Shown one piece after another: positions 54,826-64,000 of a stretch of DNA of 64,000 nt. The stretch's first letter is position 1; each line of letters opens with the position of its first letter. A model generated the notes under the pieces. It worked only from the letters and a program-made list of their open reading frames with translations. It was not told where the DNA came from and made no database searches. Where the stretch lies: assembly GCA_963764675.1 (NCBI GenBank), contig CAVXTQ010000008.1:402756-466755 (forward strand). The letters run 5' to 3'. The position numbers were made by a program, and so were the translations under genes. Source of the stretch: Acidiferrum sp963764675 (lineage in GTDB: Bacteria > Acidobacteriota > Terriglobia > Acidiferrales > UBA7541).

Positions 54826-56395
54826 TCAGGCGGTCGGCACTACCGGAGTTGGCTCCTGGGACTTGGCGCGCTCGGCAGCGTGCTTCGATTGTTCCGCAGT
54901 GGGTTGGCGTGCGGGATCCCAGCAGAGGATCGGTTTGCGAGCTGCGCCGACTTCGTCAAGGCGGCTCACTCGAGTTGAGTGTGGAGCGGTTTTGACGAGT
55001 TCAGGCGTCGCGGCGGCTTCTTCGGCAATCGCGCGCATGGCGTCGATGAAGAGGTCGCACTCCTCTTTCGATTCCGATTCCGTCGGCTCGATCATCAGGG
55101 CGCCGGGTACGATCAGCGGAAAAGCCGTCGTATAGGGATGGAAGCCGTAGTCGATAAGGCGCTTGGCGATGTCCATGGTGTTCACGCCGTTCTTTTTCTG
55201 GATGGCGTCGCTGAAAACGACCTCGTGCATGGAGGGCAGGGAATAGGGCAGATCGTAAACGCTTTCCAGATGCTTGCGAATATAGTTCGCGTTGAGGACC
55301 GCGTCTTCGGTTGCCTGCCGGATGCCGGGGCCGTAAGCAAGAATGTATGCGAGGGCGCGTAGCAGCACGCCGAAATTGCCCGAGAACGCTTTCACCCTGC
55401 CGATGGAGTCTGGGCGAACCGGCTCCAGAGCGAGTCGGCCGCCTTCCTTTTCGACAAGGATCGGCACTGGGCGGAATGGCTCGAGAAGTTTTTTCATCGC
55501 CACCGGTCCGGCACCAGGGCCTCCGCCACCGTGCGGTGTCGAGAACGTCTTGTGCAAATTCAGGTGCATGACATCAACGCCAAGATCACCAGGGCGAGCG
55601 ACACCTGCTAGCGCGTTCATGTTAGCGCCGTCCATGTAGAGCAGCGCGCCTTTGGCATGGAGGATCGCGGCGATTTCCGGGATGCGCTCTTCAAAAATAC
55701 CGAGCGTCGATGGATTCGTGATCATCAAGGCCGCGATATCTTCGGTCACCAGTTCGCGAAGCTTGTCGACGTCGATTTGCCCGTGTGATTCGGACTTGAT
55801 GTTTTCGACCTCGTAGCCCGCGATCACGGCGGTGGCGGGATTGGTGCCGTGGGCGGAGTCGGGGATCAAGACCTTCTTCCGCGCGTTGCCTTGTTTCTCG
55901 AGATAGGCGCGAATTCAGAAGAAGCCCAGTCAGTTCCCCTTGTGCGCCCGCGGCAGGCTGCAGGGTGATCGCATCCATGCCGGTGATTTCGAGCAGGCAC
56001 TGCTCGAGCAAACGCATGATTTTCAGGCAGCCTTGCGAGAGTTCCTGGGGCTGCAGTGGGTGCTCGGTGGCGAGGCCGTCGAGCCTGGCCACGAATTCGT
56101 TGACGCGTGGGTTGTACTTCATCGTGCAGGAGCCCAGCGGGTACATGCCCAGGTCGATCGCGTAGTTCCAGGTGGAAAGCCGGGTGAAGTGGCGCAGGAC
56201 TTCGATCTCGCTTACTTCCGGGAAGCCTGCAACGCCGTCGCTTCGATGGTTGTTGCCTAAAGCGCGAGCGGGGTCAACCGCGGGAACATCCAGCGGCGGC
56301 AATTCAAACCCGCGTTTACCCGGCGAGGACTTCTCGAAGATCAAGCCTTCGTTCAGGTTGGTGTGGCGAGACGCTTTTTTAATTCGCTTGTTCAT
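54826..56395 (-). pseudogene. gcvPB: Glycine dehydrogenase subunit 2 (P-protein beta), frameshifted
   Basis: The first part reads from ATG 56395 (MNKRIKKASRHTNLNEGLIF) to near 55915, ending in PAAGAQGELTGLLL. The rest continues in the next frame (IPDSAHGTNPATAVIAGYEV) to 54826 and includes the PLP Lys in LNLHKTFSTPHGGGGPG. One extra base around 55912-55916 explains the break; otherwise about 520 residues would be intact. As glycine cleavage needs this subunit, a sequence error is as likely as true inactivation. It follows gcvPA by 32 bases and is last in the operon. Confidence 0.88.
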
Positions 56396-56427
56396 GGTGT
56401 CATGTGCGGCCAGTGCCAAACGCCGGC

Positions 56428-57774
56428 CTAAACGGGCTGCTCCACGGCGCGCCGAATCGCGGCCGCTAGGCTTTCGATGTCACCGCGAGTCGTTGTTTCC
56501 GTTACGCACACCAGCGCATGCTTCGTTAGCTCCGGATACGAGGAGCCCAACGACAGAGGGCCAATGATTTTTTCGCGTAGCAGGTGGCTGTTGACGATCC
56601 GGGCCGAGCGGGGCAGCTCAATCGTAAATTCGTTGAAAAAAGGAGCGCTGAAGGTGCGGCGCACGCCAGGAATCTTCGTCAGCTCGGAGAGTGCGAACTG
56701 TGCTTTCGAGAGATTCTGCTCCGCCATCTCCCGCAGGCCCTCCTTGCCGAGCAACGTGAGGTGCACTGTCGCGGCCAGGGCGCAGAGCGCCTGATTGGTG
56801 CAAATGTTTGAAGTGGCTTTCTCGCGGCGGATGTGCTGTTCGCGAGTCGCGAGGGTTAGAACGAATCCCCTGCGGCCTTCGGTGTCGGTGGTTTGCCCGG
56901 CAAGACGCCCGGGCATCTGCCGCACGAATTTGTCACGAGAGGCGATCACGCCGACGAACGGTCCGCCATAGCTCGGAGCCAGGCCGAAGCTTTGTCCTTC
57001 CATCGCGACGATGTCGGCCTCGACGGGCGGCCTAACCAGTCCCAGCGATACGCCCTCCGTAATAGCAACGACGAGCAAAGCACCGGAAGGATGCGCGTCT
57101 CTCGCAAGAGACGGGACGGACTCGATCACGCCGAAGAAATTCGGCGATTGTACGACGACGGCAGCTACGTCGTCCTTGATCGATGATTGCAGCGCCTTCT
57201 GGTCCACCGTGCCGTCCGCACCGAAGGGGATTTCTTCCACGTGCAATCCGGAGTTCTTCGCGTAGGTCTTGAGCACGTCGCGATATTCGGGATGCAGGGA
57301 GCGGGCGACCAGGACGCGGCTGCGTCCGGTGACGCGCTCGGCCATCAGCACGGCTTCAGTAGTCGCGGTCGAGCCGTCCCACATGGAGGCGTTCGCAACT
57401 TGCTGCCCGGTCAGCTGGCACATCAGCGTCTGAAATTCGAAGATGGCCTGCAGGGTGCCTTGCGTGATCTCGGCCTGGTACGGCGTGTAGGAGGTGAGAA
57501 ATTCGCCACGCTGAATAATCGCGTCGGTGACAACCGAACGCAGGTGATTGTAGACCCCGGCGCCCAAAAAGCTGGTGTAGCCGACGGAATTCTCCGTGGC
57601 CCGCTCTTTGAAGTACTTGATGATTTCGGCTTCGGAGAAAGGCCCGGGCAATTTCAGTGCGTCGCGCAGCCGGTAGCGCTCTGGAATGCTAGAGAAAAGT
57701 TCATCGATCGACCCCACGCCGATGGCGGCTAGCATCTGTTGGCGCTCGGTGGGGCTCTTCGGGAGATAGCGCAT
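56428..57774 (-). CDS. gcvPA: Glycine dehydrogenase subunit 1 (P-protein alpha)
   Basis: A 448-residue protein of the two-subunit P-protein type. Features: MRYLPKSPTERQQMLAAIGV, the loop NSVGYTSFLGAGVYNHLRS, and FLTSYTPYQAEITQGTLQAI, all typical. Subunit 2 supplies the PLP Lys. Together they decarboxylate glycine and pass the aminomethyl group to the lipoyl arm of H-protein. The start ATG shares one base with the gcvH stop (TGATG), so the genes are coupled. Confidence 0.95.
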   Translation of the reverse strand: MRYLPKSPTERQQMLAAIGVGSIDELFSSIPERYRLRDALKLPGPFSEAEIIKYFKERATENSVGYTSFLGAGVYNHLRSVVTDAIIQRGEFLTSYTPYQAEITQGTLQAIFEFQTLMCQLTGQQVANASMWDGSTATTEAVLMAERVTGRSRVLVARSLHPEYRDVLKTYAKNSGLHVEEIPFGADGTVDQKALQSSIKDDVAAVVVQSPNFFGVIESVPSLARDAHPSGALLVVAITEGVSLGLVRPPVEADIVAMEGQSFGLAPSYGGPFVGVIASRDKFVRQMPGRLAGQTTDTEGRRGFVLTLATREQHIRREKATSNICTNQALCALAATVHLTLLGKEGLREMAEQNLSKAQFALSELTKIPGVRRTFSAPFFNEFTIELPRSARIVNSHLLREKIIGPLSLGSSYPELTKHALVCVTETTTRGDIESLAAAIRRAVEQPV

Positions 57775-58181
57775 CAGGCCGAGGCTTCCTTGCCCTTGGC
57801 CACGTCCGCAATGAATGCTTCGTAGGCCGGCGCGTCCAACAACTCTTTGAGTTCCGCAGGGTTCGCGAGGCGCACTTTGACGAGCCAGGCCACTCCATGG
57901 GGGTCAGTGTTGATTTTCTCGGGCGCATCGTGCAGCTCGGCATTGGCCTGGATCACTTCACCCGTGACCGGCGAATAGATTTCGCTGACGGCCTTCACGG
58001 ACTCCACGGTGCCAAGCGATTTTCCCGCAGTGACCTGTGTACCCTGCTTAGGCAATTCCACGAACACGACATCACCCAACTCCTGTTGAGCGTAGTCCGT
58101 GATGCCGATGGCGGCCAGGTCGCCTTGGACGTCGACCCACTCATGCTGCTTGGTGTAACGGTAGTTCGCCGGATAAGCCAT
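57774..58181 (-). CDS. gcvH: Glycine cleavage system H protein
   Basis: About 135 residues from ATG 58181. The open frame upstream is not protein-like. The lipoylated Lys is K63 in GTVESVKAVSEIYSP, at the standard position. HEWVDVQGDLAAIGITDYAQ and GDVVFVELPKQGTQV are conserved. The lipoyl arm shuttles the aminomethyl group between P- and T-proteins. Gene order T-H-P1-P2 is a common arrangement. Confidence 0.96.
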   Translation of the reverse strand: MAYPANYRYTKQHEWVDVQGDLAAIGITDYAQQELGDVVFVELPKQGTQVTAGKSLGTVESVKAVSEIYSPVTGEVIQANAELHDAPEKINTDPHGVAWLVKVRLANPAELKELLDAPAYEAFIADVAKGKEASA

Positions 58182-58236
58182 GCGTTGACTCCTCGCCGAT
58201 CCCGGGCTGCCGGGGTCGCTGAAAATTAAGCTCGCC

Positions 58237-59424
58237 TCAAATTGCCTTCGCTGATTGCGGTAGTCCTGCCTTCTTGGGCCGTTTGTAAAACGGAGTTGGA
58301 ACCACTTGAGCCTTGCACTTCTGGCTGCGAATTTCGACGTATATCGGCGTCCCAATCTCCGTTAAGGCGGGAGGTACGTACGCCAACGCGATATTCTTGC
58401 ACAGCGTTGGGGATGGCGAGCCGCTAGTGATCACCCCGATCGCTTCACCAGCTTCGTTGAAGCAGCGATATTCGTCGCGCGCGATGCCCCGTTCGATCAT
58501 CTCGATTCCGACAAGCGTGCGCTTCAGTCCGGCAGCCTTGGCGCGCTCCAAGGCAGCCCGGCCGATGAAGTCGCCCTTCTCCATTTTGCAGTAGCGATCC
58601 AGGCCGGCTTCCCAAACGTTGATGGTATCGCTGATCTCGTGTCCGAACAGTGCCATCTTGGCTTCCAGCCGCAGCGTGTTGCGCGCGCCGAGGCCGCAGG
58701 CGAGGATGCCGAACTCGCTTCCGGCATCCATCACCTTGGTCCAGACCTCTTCGCTCGTCGCCCGATCCGATGGAACGTAAATCTCAAAGCCATCTTCACC
58801 CGTGTAGCCGGTCCGCGCAATCAGGATATCTTTCCGTCCGCACACCCTTCCGTGGGTGAACCAGTAGTTCTTCACGGTATCGAGGTTTGCGTCGCTGAGC
58901 TTTCGCAGCACAGACGCTGCCCGCGGGCCCTGAATCGCAAGCTGCGTGTACGCGTCACTCAGGTCTTCGACGATGCAGTCGAATCCGCTCGTGTTCTCGC
59001 GGACCCAGTTGATGTCTTTCTCTCGCGTGCCGGCGTTAATCACCAGGAGAAAGTCGTCCTCTCCCAGCCGATGAACGATTACGTCGTCGACGAACGTCCC
59101 TTGCGGGTGAAGCAGCGCCGAATACTGAGCTTGCCCAATGGCCAGCCGCGCCGCGTCATTCATGCTGATGTGCTGTACGGCAGCCAGCGCGCCGCCTGCC
59201 GAACGCCCGGTGTGAATCCGGATGTCGCCCATGTGGCTTACGTCGAAGACGCCTACGCTGCCGCGTACCGCTTTGTGCTCCGCCAGCAAGCCGCCCGTTG
59301 CCGGATACTCGACGGGCATGTCCCAGCCGCCGAAATTGACCATTTTTGCGCCCAGCCGCCGGTGCAGCGCGTTGAGTGGCGTGTTACGAAGTTCGGTAGT
59401 GACAGGCGAGTTGACCGATTCCAT
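58237..59424 (-). CDS. gcvT: Aminomethyltransferase (glycine cleavage T protein)
   Basis: A 395-residue folate enzyme, slightly longer than the usual 365. It has NTPLNALHRRLGAKMVNFGG, GVFDVSHMGDIRI, and RTGYTGEDGFEIYVPS, all standard. It takes the aminomethyl group from H-protein and makes 5,10-methylene-THF and ammonia. It is the first gene of the operon, 55 bases before gcvH, with a well-placed promoter. Confidence 0.95.
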   Translation of the reverse strand: MESVNSPVTTELRNTPLNALHRRLGAKMVNFGGWDMPVEYPATGGLLAEHKAVRGSVGVFDVSHMGDIRIHTGRSAGGALAAVQHISMNDAARLAIGQAQYSALLHPQGTFVDDVIVHRLGEDDFLLVINAGTREKDINWVRENTSGFDCIVEDLSDAYTQLAIQGPRAASVLRKLSDANLDTVKNYWFTHGRVCGRKDILIARTGYTGEDGFEIYVPSDRATSEEVWTKVMDAGSEFGILACGLGARNTLRLEAKMALFGHEISDTINVWEAGLDRYCKMEKGDFIGRAALERAKAAGLKRTLVGIEMIERGIARDEYRCFNEAGEAIGVITSGSPSPTLCKNIALAYVPPALTEIGTPIYVEIRSQKCKAQVVPTPFYKRPKKAGLPQSAKAI

Positions 59425-59447
59425 TCCGCATACTCAAGCAGAATCCG

Positions 59448-59476
59448 ATACTAGCACGCGCCTCTATACGGGTCAA
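59448..59476 (-). promoter_or_regulatory. Sigma-70-type promoter of the gcv operon
   Basis: On the minus strand TTGACC and TAGTAT are separated by exactly 17 bases. The -10 ends 24 bases before the gcvT ATG, so the leader is very short. I see no glycine riboswitch. Confidence 0.7.
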
Positions 59477-59613
59477 AGAAGCCCGCGGCGTGCAGAGAAA
59501 TCGTGCTACTGGGTTCGCGAGAGAAATCCTGAGTAAACACTTGATTGCCGGTCCCCGACGTGCGCCTTGCCGCCCCACGCTTTTGTCAGGTACAGTTTTC
59601 TGGGAGGCCCGCC

Positions 59614-59793
59614 ATGCCAGGTCCCATTGTGTGCGCCACGTGCGACAAGACGGAAGAGCAGTGCACCTGCGAAAAGTATTGCACCATCTGCAAAGGGCAG
59701 CACAAAGTCCGGCTCTGCGCCGACGGCCTCTACTATTGCCCTGACTGCCGAGAAGCTTGCGACGTCGCGCTCGCCAATAACCGTGGGGACTGA
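59614..59793 (+). CDS. Small Cys-rich zinc-ribbon-like protein
   Basis: A 59-residue protein with a GGGAGG ribosome site. It has ten Cys arranged in four CxxC pairs and two singles (CATCDKTEEQCTCEKYC, CTICKGQHKVRLC, YYCPDCREAC). Two zinc sites or a knuckle-like fold are likely. No function is known. Its stop lies within the start of the anti-sigma-like gene, so it may be part of the same regulatory unit. Confidence 0.75.
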   Translation: MPGPIVCATCDKTEEQCTCEKYCTICKGQHKVRLCADGLYYCPDCREACDVALANNRGD

Positions 59794-60165
59794 ACCAAAA
59801 AGCATTTGTCTGCATATCGACGCCGACACCAGATTTGCAGCTGCGGCGGGCGGCGTCGCACGCTATATTGCGGACTGCGCGGGTTTGGAGGATAACGCGA
59901 TCTCTCAGTTGCAGGAAGCAGTCATCGCCGCCTGCCAGGAGGTGTTCGAGTACCTTACCGACGACCACCCGCGCCTGGACGTGACATTCACCCGCCATTC
60001 CGATCGCATCGAGGTGGCCCTCTCTCACGAAGGGGAAACATCGCCGGCAGTGGGTCTGGACACGATCGCAGGTTTCGTGGCGCAAGGTGGGGGCGTGTCG
60101 GGCGGCTCGGCTGTTCTGGGCCGGGTCGACAGGGTTCAGTATGAGACGCAGGGCGGCGTCGCGGC
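59783..60165 (+). pseudogene. Anti-sigma-factor (RsbW-like ATPase) fragment fused in frame to a FecR-like gene
   Basis: The GTG at 59783 overlaps the Cys-rich protein's stop. About 125 residues resemble the histidine-kinase-like ATPase fold of anti-sigma regulatory factors (FAAAAGGVARYIADCAGLED, then AISQLQEAVIAACQEVFEYL). However, the N-box Asn is not present (AACQE instead of EACxN). It ends with RVDRVQYETQGGVA, which looks like the normal C-terminal strand, and then switches directly to FecR-like sequence near 60165 without a stop. The last few residues of this protein and the start of the next seem to be missing, as if deleted. Confidence 0.55.
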
Positions 60166-62252
60166 GACAGCGGTGGTGCGGCTGCTCGATGGATCGCTGG
60201 TCGAGATGGGCGAGCGCGCTGATCTTTCGGTCTCGCGCGCATGGAAAGGCACGACCATTCATCTGGATGGCGGCCAGGTGATTGTGCAGGCCGCCAAACA
60301 GCATACTGGCCGCTTCTATGTTGCGACCGATGACGGCCTGGTCTCGGTGAAGGGAACAATTTTCTCCGTGAATCACGGGATCAAGGGCTCGCGCGTGGCC
60401 GTGATCGAAGGCGTCGTGCGGGTGGATTTCGGGGACAACACGACCGACTTGCGCGCCGGCGAGGAGGCGACTTCGAGCGCGAACTTGTCGAAAGTGCCGA
60501 TCCAGAGACGAAATCGCGTGGAGCAGGAACTCTGCGAAGTATCTTGCCCTGCTGGGCGATTTCGCGATCCTGCAGAAGCAGTTCGCGGCGATTCCGGGGC
60601 CGGGATTGCGTTATAGCTCTGAACTGCTGCCATACGTTCCTGATCACACCGTGGTTTATGCGGCGATCCCGAATCTGGCGAATACTTTGGGGGAAGCCAA
60701 CCGGCTGTTCCAGGATCGTCTGCAGCAGAGTCCGGCGCTCCAGAATTGGTGGAAGCAGCAGCAAAAAGGCAACGGACCCAAGCTTGAGGAAGTGCTCGAC
60801 CAGGTGAAGACTTTCAGCAGTTATCTGGGCGATGAGATCGTTTTCGCGGTGGGAAAAGAAGGAACGAACTATACGGCGCCGGTCGTGATTGCGAAAGTAC
60901 GGCAGGCGGACTTGAAGCGTTTCTACAACGAAGGCCGGAAGCTCAGTTCGAACCCGGATCAGGTTGCGCTGCAGACCGTCCACGATCCGTGGGCGGTGAC
61001 ACCGGCGCCCGGCCATCCGCTTCTGGTTTATGTGAGCAACGAGCTAATGGTCGCCAGTCCGGAAGTGGCGGAACTGCAGCGTGCGGTCGCTGGACCAAGC
61101 AGGGGAGCAGCAGCCAATTTGCCGGTACGCCGTTCTACGAACAGATCGCTCGTTCCTACCAGCAAGGGGCGGAGTGGCTTTTCTGCGCGGACATGGAACA
61201 AATTGTCGCGCACAACGTACAAGCTAGTGGCAGCAGCCACGAATTGCCCCCGGGATAGCGGACGTGAGATACCTGACGATGGAACACCGTGAAGTCGGCG
61301 GAAAGGCGGAAAGCCAGGCCGCCCTGATGTTCGCTCAACGAGCGGCATGGAGTGGCATCGTGGCTGGCTGCACCTGCTTCCATGGGGTCGCTGGATTTCG
61401 TATCTCCTGACGCCAGCATGGTGACCTCAGCGGTAGTCAAGAATCCGAGAAGCATCATGGAAGAGATCTTCAAGATGATCGGAAGCGGCGACGCGGACTT
61501 CACGCAGCATCTGGCGGAGTTCGAGGCAAAGACGGGCGTGAATGTGCTGAACGACATCACGGCGCCTCTTGGCGGCGAAGTCACAATGGCCTTCGATGGT
61601 CCGATGATCCCGACTCCGCGGTGGAAGCTGATCTTCGAAGTGTACGATCCGACAACCCTGCAATCGACGATCGCGAAACTCGTCGACAGCTTCAATCGAG
61701 AAGGAAATACTCAAGGACACTCGCTGCAGTTGTCGCAAAAGCAGGTCGGTTCCCGTACCTACTATGTGATTCGCGGCTCGAACGCGGAACGCAACCAAAC
61801 TGCTCGAAGTCGACTACACCTTTGTCGACAACTATCTGATCGCGGCGCCGGACATGGGCACAATCTCGCGGGCGATTCAGTCCCGTGAGGCCGGATACAC
61901 GCTGGCGCATTCAGCCGCGTTTCAGGCGCTGCTGCCGAGCGACGGTTACACAAATTTTTCGGCGATCTTCTATCACAACATCGGGCCGGTGGTGGGTCCA
62001 CTCGCCGAGCAGTTGAAAGCCAGCGGCGCGCTGACATCGCAGCAGCAGCAGTCGATCGACGCGCTGACGGCAAATACCGCGCCGGGATTGATTTATGCCT
62101 ATGGCGAACCTGACCGGATCGTGGTGGCGAGCAACACCGGGTTCATGGGCTTCGATCTGGGCACGCTGTTGACGATGGGCGATAATGGGCCGTTCCTGCC
62201 CCAGATGTTTCTGGGCGGAGCAATACAACATCCCACTGCACAAACTCAGTGA
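60166..62252 (+). pseudogene. FecR-like/acidobacterial surface protein, multiply frameshifted and 5'-truncated
   Basis: The first part carries a FecR-like beta-helix domain (AVVRLLDGSLVEMGERADLS, KGTIFSVNHGIKGSRVAVIE). The following about 570 codons belong to a C-terminal region common in Acidobacteriota (SELLPYVPDHTVVYAAIPNL, YLGDEIVFAV, NDITAPLGGEVTMAF). The reading frame changes near 60506, 61090, 61256, 61336 and 61797, each time returning to clear protein sequence. The N-terminal membrane anchor is missing. Either the gene is decaying or the bases contain errors. The normal product is likely an envelope protein. Confidence 0.7.
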
Positions 62253-63224
62253 GTACGACGACACAAAGCGGAGCAGCAGACGGCGAGCTGAGCAGACGCC
62301 GCCTGCTGCTCCGCTGGTTCCAGTGATTGAACTGCAAGGTCTTTCGGTTCGGTTTGGCAATCGCGAGATTCTGCACGGTCTCACCGCCTCATTGCGCGGG
62401 CGTTCGATCGGACTGCTGGGTCCGAACGGCGCGGGCAAGTCCACACTCATCAATACACTCCTCGGGTTCTACAAGTCCTCGGCGGGTTCGGCACGGGTAT
62501 TTGGATACGACATCGGGACAGCGACCAAGCAGATTCGTGGCCTGGTTGGCTACATGCCGGAGAATGACGCGTTCATCTCGAAGATGAGCGCGGTGTCATT
62601 CGTCCAAATGATGGGAGAGCTGTCGGGTCTGCCACCGGACGTGGCGCTCGAGCGAGCGCACGAGGCGCTGTTCTACGTTGGCCTGGCGGAGGCACGCTAC
62701 CGCCAACTGGGGACGTATTCGCTAGGGATGAAACAGCTGGCGAAGCTGGCACAAGCGATTGTCCACGGGCCGAAGTTGCTGATCCTCGACGAGCCGACAA
62801 ATGGCCTCGATCCTTCCGCGCGGCAGCGCATGATCCGCATGATTCAGGAAATTCGAGACGGCAAGGAAATGCGGATTGTGCTGTGCTCGCACCTGCTGCG
62901 CGACGTCGAGGATACATGCGACGAGGTTCTGATCCTGAAACAGGGGCGGATTGCTCACTACTCAAATCTGGACGAAGAGCGCCGAGCCAATAAACGATTT
63001 CTGGAATTGGAGACCTATGGCGCGAACGGCGATTTCACCGAAGCGATTGAAAAGCTTGGCTGCGAGTGCGCAGTGACGGCGAACCGCATGAAGATGGTTC
63101 TGGCGGATGGCGTTGAGACTCGCGACATCTTCAGGTTGGCCGCGGAGCGCAGGTACGCATCCGGCGGCTGAATTTCAGGCGGGACACGCTTGAGGACATT
63201 TTTCTGAAGGCCATGGAGAGCTGA
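62249..63224 (+). pseudogene. ABC transporter ATP-binding protein with likely frameshifts
   Basis: The GTG at 62249 overlaps the preceding stop and reads MSTTTQSGAADGELS, but this frame ends early. The ATPase proper continues in the next frame (VIELQGLSVRFGNREILHG) after a shift near 62295. Walker A is GPNGAGKST, the signature region is TYSLGMKQLAKLAQAI, and Walker B is LLILDEPTNGLDP. Near 63150 the frame changes again, and the natural C-terminus (RRLNFRRDTLEDIFLKAMES) ends at 63224. Apart from these breaks the ATPase is complete. It pairs with the permease downstream. If the shifts are errors it is a normal CDS. Confidence 0.8.
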
Positions 63225-63281
63225 TGAGAGTTGAGATGACCGCTGAGATGCGAAGCTTAGCGCCATGGATGGAGAGCACCA

Positions 63282-64000
63282 ATGGCTGTTTACCGGCGTA
63301 GCTACAAGCCATATTCGGGAGCGCTGACTCCAGCGTGGTCGCGGTGGCTTGTGCTCTTTCGTTATTCCAGGCGGAATCTGTTCCGTTCCAAGTTTCTGAC
63401 GGCGTTGTTTGTGGTTTGCTTCTTTTTTCCAGTGGTATGCCTGATCATGATTTACCTCTCGCATAGCGCGAGCTTTCTGCAGGAAATGGGCGTACCCCGC
63501 CGGCGTGCTCGCGATCGACAACAAGTTCTTTTTCAATTTCATCAGCGTACAGGGTGTGTTTGCGTTTTTTTTGACGGCGTTTACGGGGCCGGGTTTGATT
63601 TCACCCGACCTGGCGAATGGCGCGCTTCCGTTGTATTTCTGCCGTCCTTTTTCACGAACCGAGTACGTGCTTGGCAAATCGTCGGTGCTGGCGATTCTGC
63701 TTTCGCAAATTACTTGGGTGCCGGGATTGATTCTCTTCATCATGCAGGCCAGCCTTGCGGGAGCGAGTTGGACGTGGAGTAACCTCTGGATCGCAGGCAG
63801 CCTGGTCCTTTCTTCTCTGATCTGGATTGCAATTCTGTCTCTGCTGGCGATGGCACTTTCGGCGTGGGTGAAGTGGAGAATCGTGGCAGGAGCGCTGTTG
63901 CTGGCCGTGATGTTCTTCGGCGCCGGCTTCGCGCAAGCGATCAATGCCGTTTTGCAAACCGATGTCGGCCACTTTTTCAACGTCGCCTACCTGATGGGAA
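63282..64000 (+). CDS. ABC-2 permease, 3' partial, one likely frameshift
   Basis: ATG 63282 opens a protein that runs off the right edge. The first part (RRNLFRSKFLTALFVVCFFF) has a membrane helix. Near 63500 a C-rich site changes frame. The natural continuation reads LAIDNKFFFNFISVQGVFAF, FCRPFSRTEYVLGKSSVLAI and further membrane helices to the end of the window. This is an ABC-2-type exporter permease matching the upstream ATPase. The frame break is of the same kind as those in the neighbouring genes. Confidence 0.75.

Noticed and set aside
59425..59613. Glycine riboswitch before gcvT
   Set aside because: No tandem aptamer pattern; the promoter lies about 24 bases from the ATG, leaving no room for one.

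Overview
The window looks like chromosomal DNA of a GC-rich, Gram-negative soil-type bacterium. It carries an RND pump, beta-barrel outer-membrane proteins, lipoprotein cytochromes and an AMIN-type amidase. Carboxypeptidase-regulatory-like domains fused to outer-membrane or TPR proteins, a FecR-like protein next to a small Cys-rich protein, and many short hairpin repeats between genes all point to Acidobacteriota. That assignment is inference from gene style; there is no rRNA here. I saw no tRNA, CRISPR array, transposase or prophage.

Layout. 1-6625 (+): a tight cluster of three radical SAM enzymes, a methyltransferase and a methyltransferase-amidohydrolase fusion, probably for a small-molecule product. 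6601-7478 (-): lipoprotein cytochrome c plus a stand-alone CuA-type cupredoxin. 7685-13344 (+): membrane acyltransferase, GT-C-like membrane protein, beta-barrel coupled to a small cytochrome c, and a GT4 glycosyltransferase. 13374-19802 (-): GT87-like/beta-propeller fusion and an RND adaptor-permease pair. 20377-20802 (+): a YciI-like protein. 21208-28303 (-): a secreted hypothetical protein, AmiC-like amidase, lytic transglycosylase and alaS. 28559-31065 (+): TPR protein and a frameshifted GNAT. 31312-41447 (-): fused porin, recX, DinB-like protein, small membrane protein, pilT, aquaporin, ilvE, an ABC-2 exporter pair and an ATL protein.

41901-49494 (+) is the most unusual block. A small basic protein is followed by a compact single-ring ClpA/ClpC-D2-like AAA+ ATPase, a 1440-residue Lhr-type helicase, and then a second, nearly identical copy of the ATPase. 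Both ATPases keep the pore loop, Arg finger and sensor 2, and have an IGF or MGF tripeptide where ClpA and ClpC carry their ClpP-docking loop. 49606-54715 holds an M48 protease, a phosphodiesterase-family protein and a SulP transporter. 54826-59424 (-) is a glycine-cleavage operon gcvT-gcvH-gcvPA-gcvPB with a clear promoter and a frameshift in gcvPB. 59614-64000 (+) holds a Cys-rich mini-protein, an anti-sigma-like/FecR-like chimera and an ABC exporter.

Frameshifts cluster at about 55.9 kb and 60.5-63.5 kb. They may be real decay or sequence error in this part of the assembly, and raw reads would decide. Short dispersed repeats are common: a 91-bp direct repeat pair, a 21-bp pair bracketing the TPR gene, and several families of perfect hairpins.
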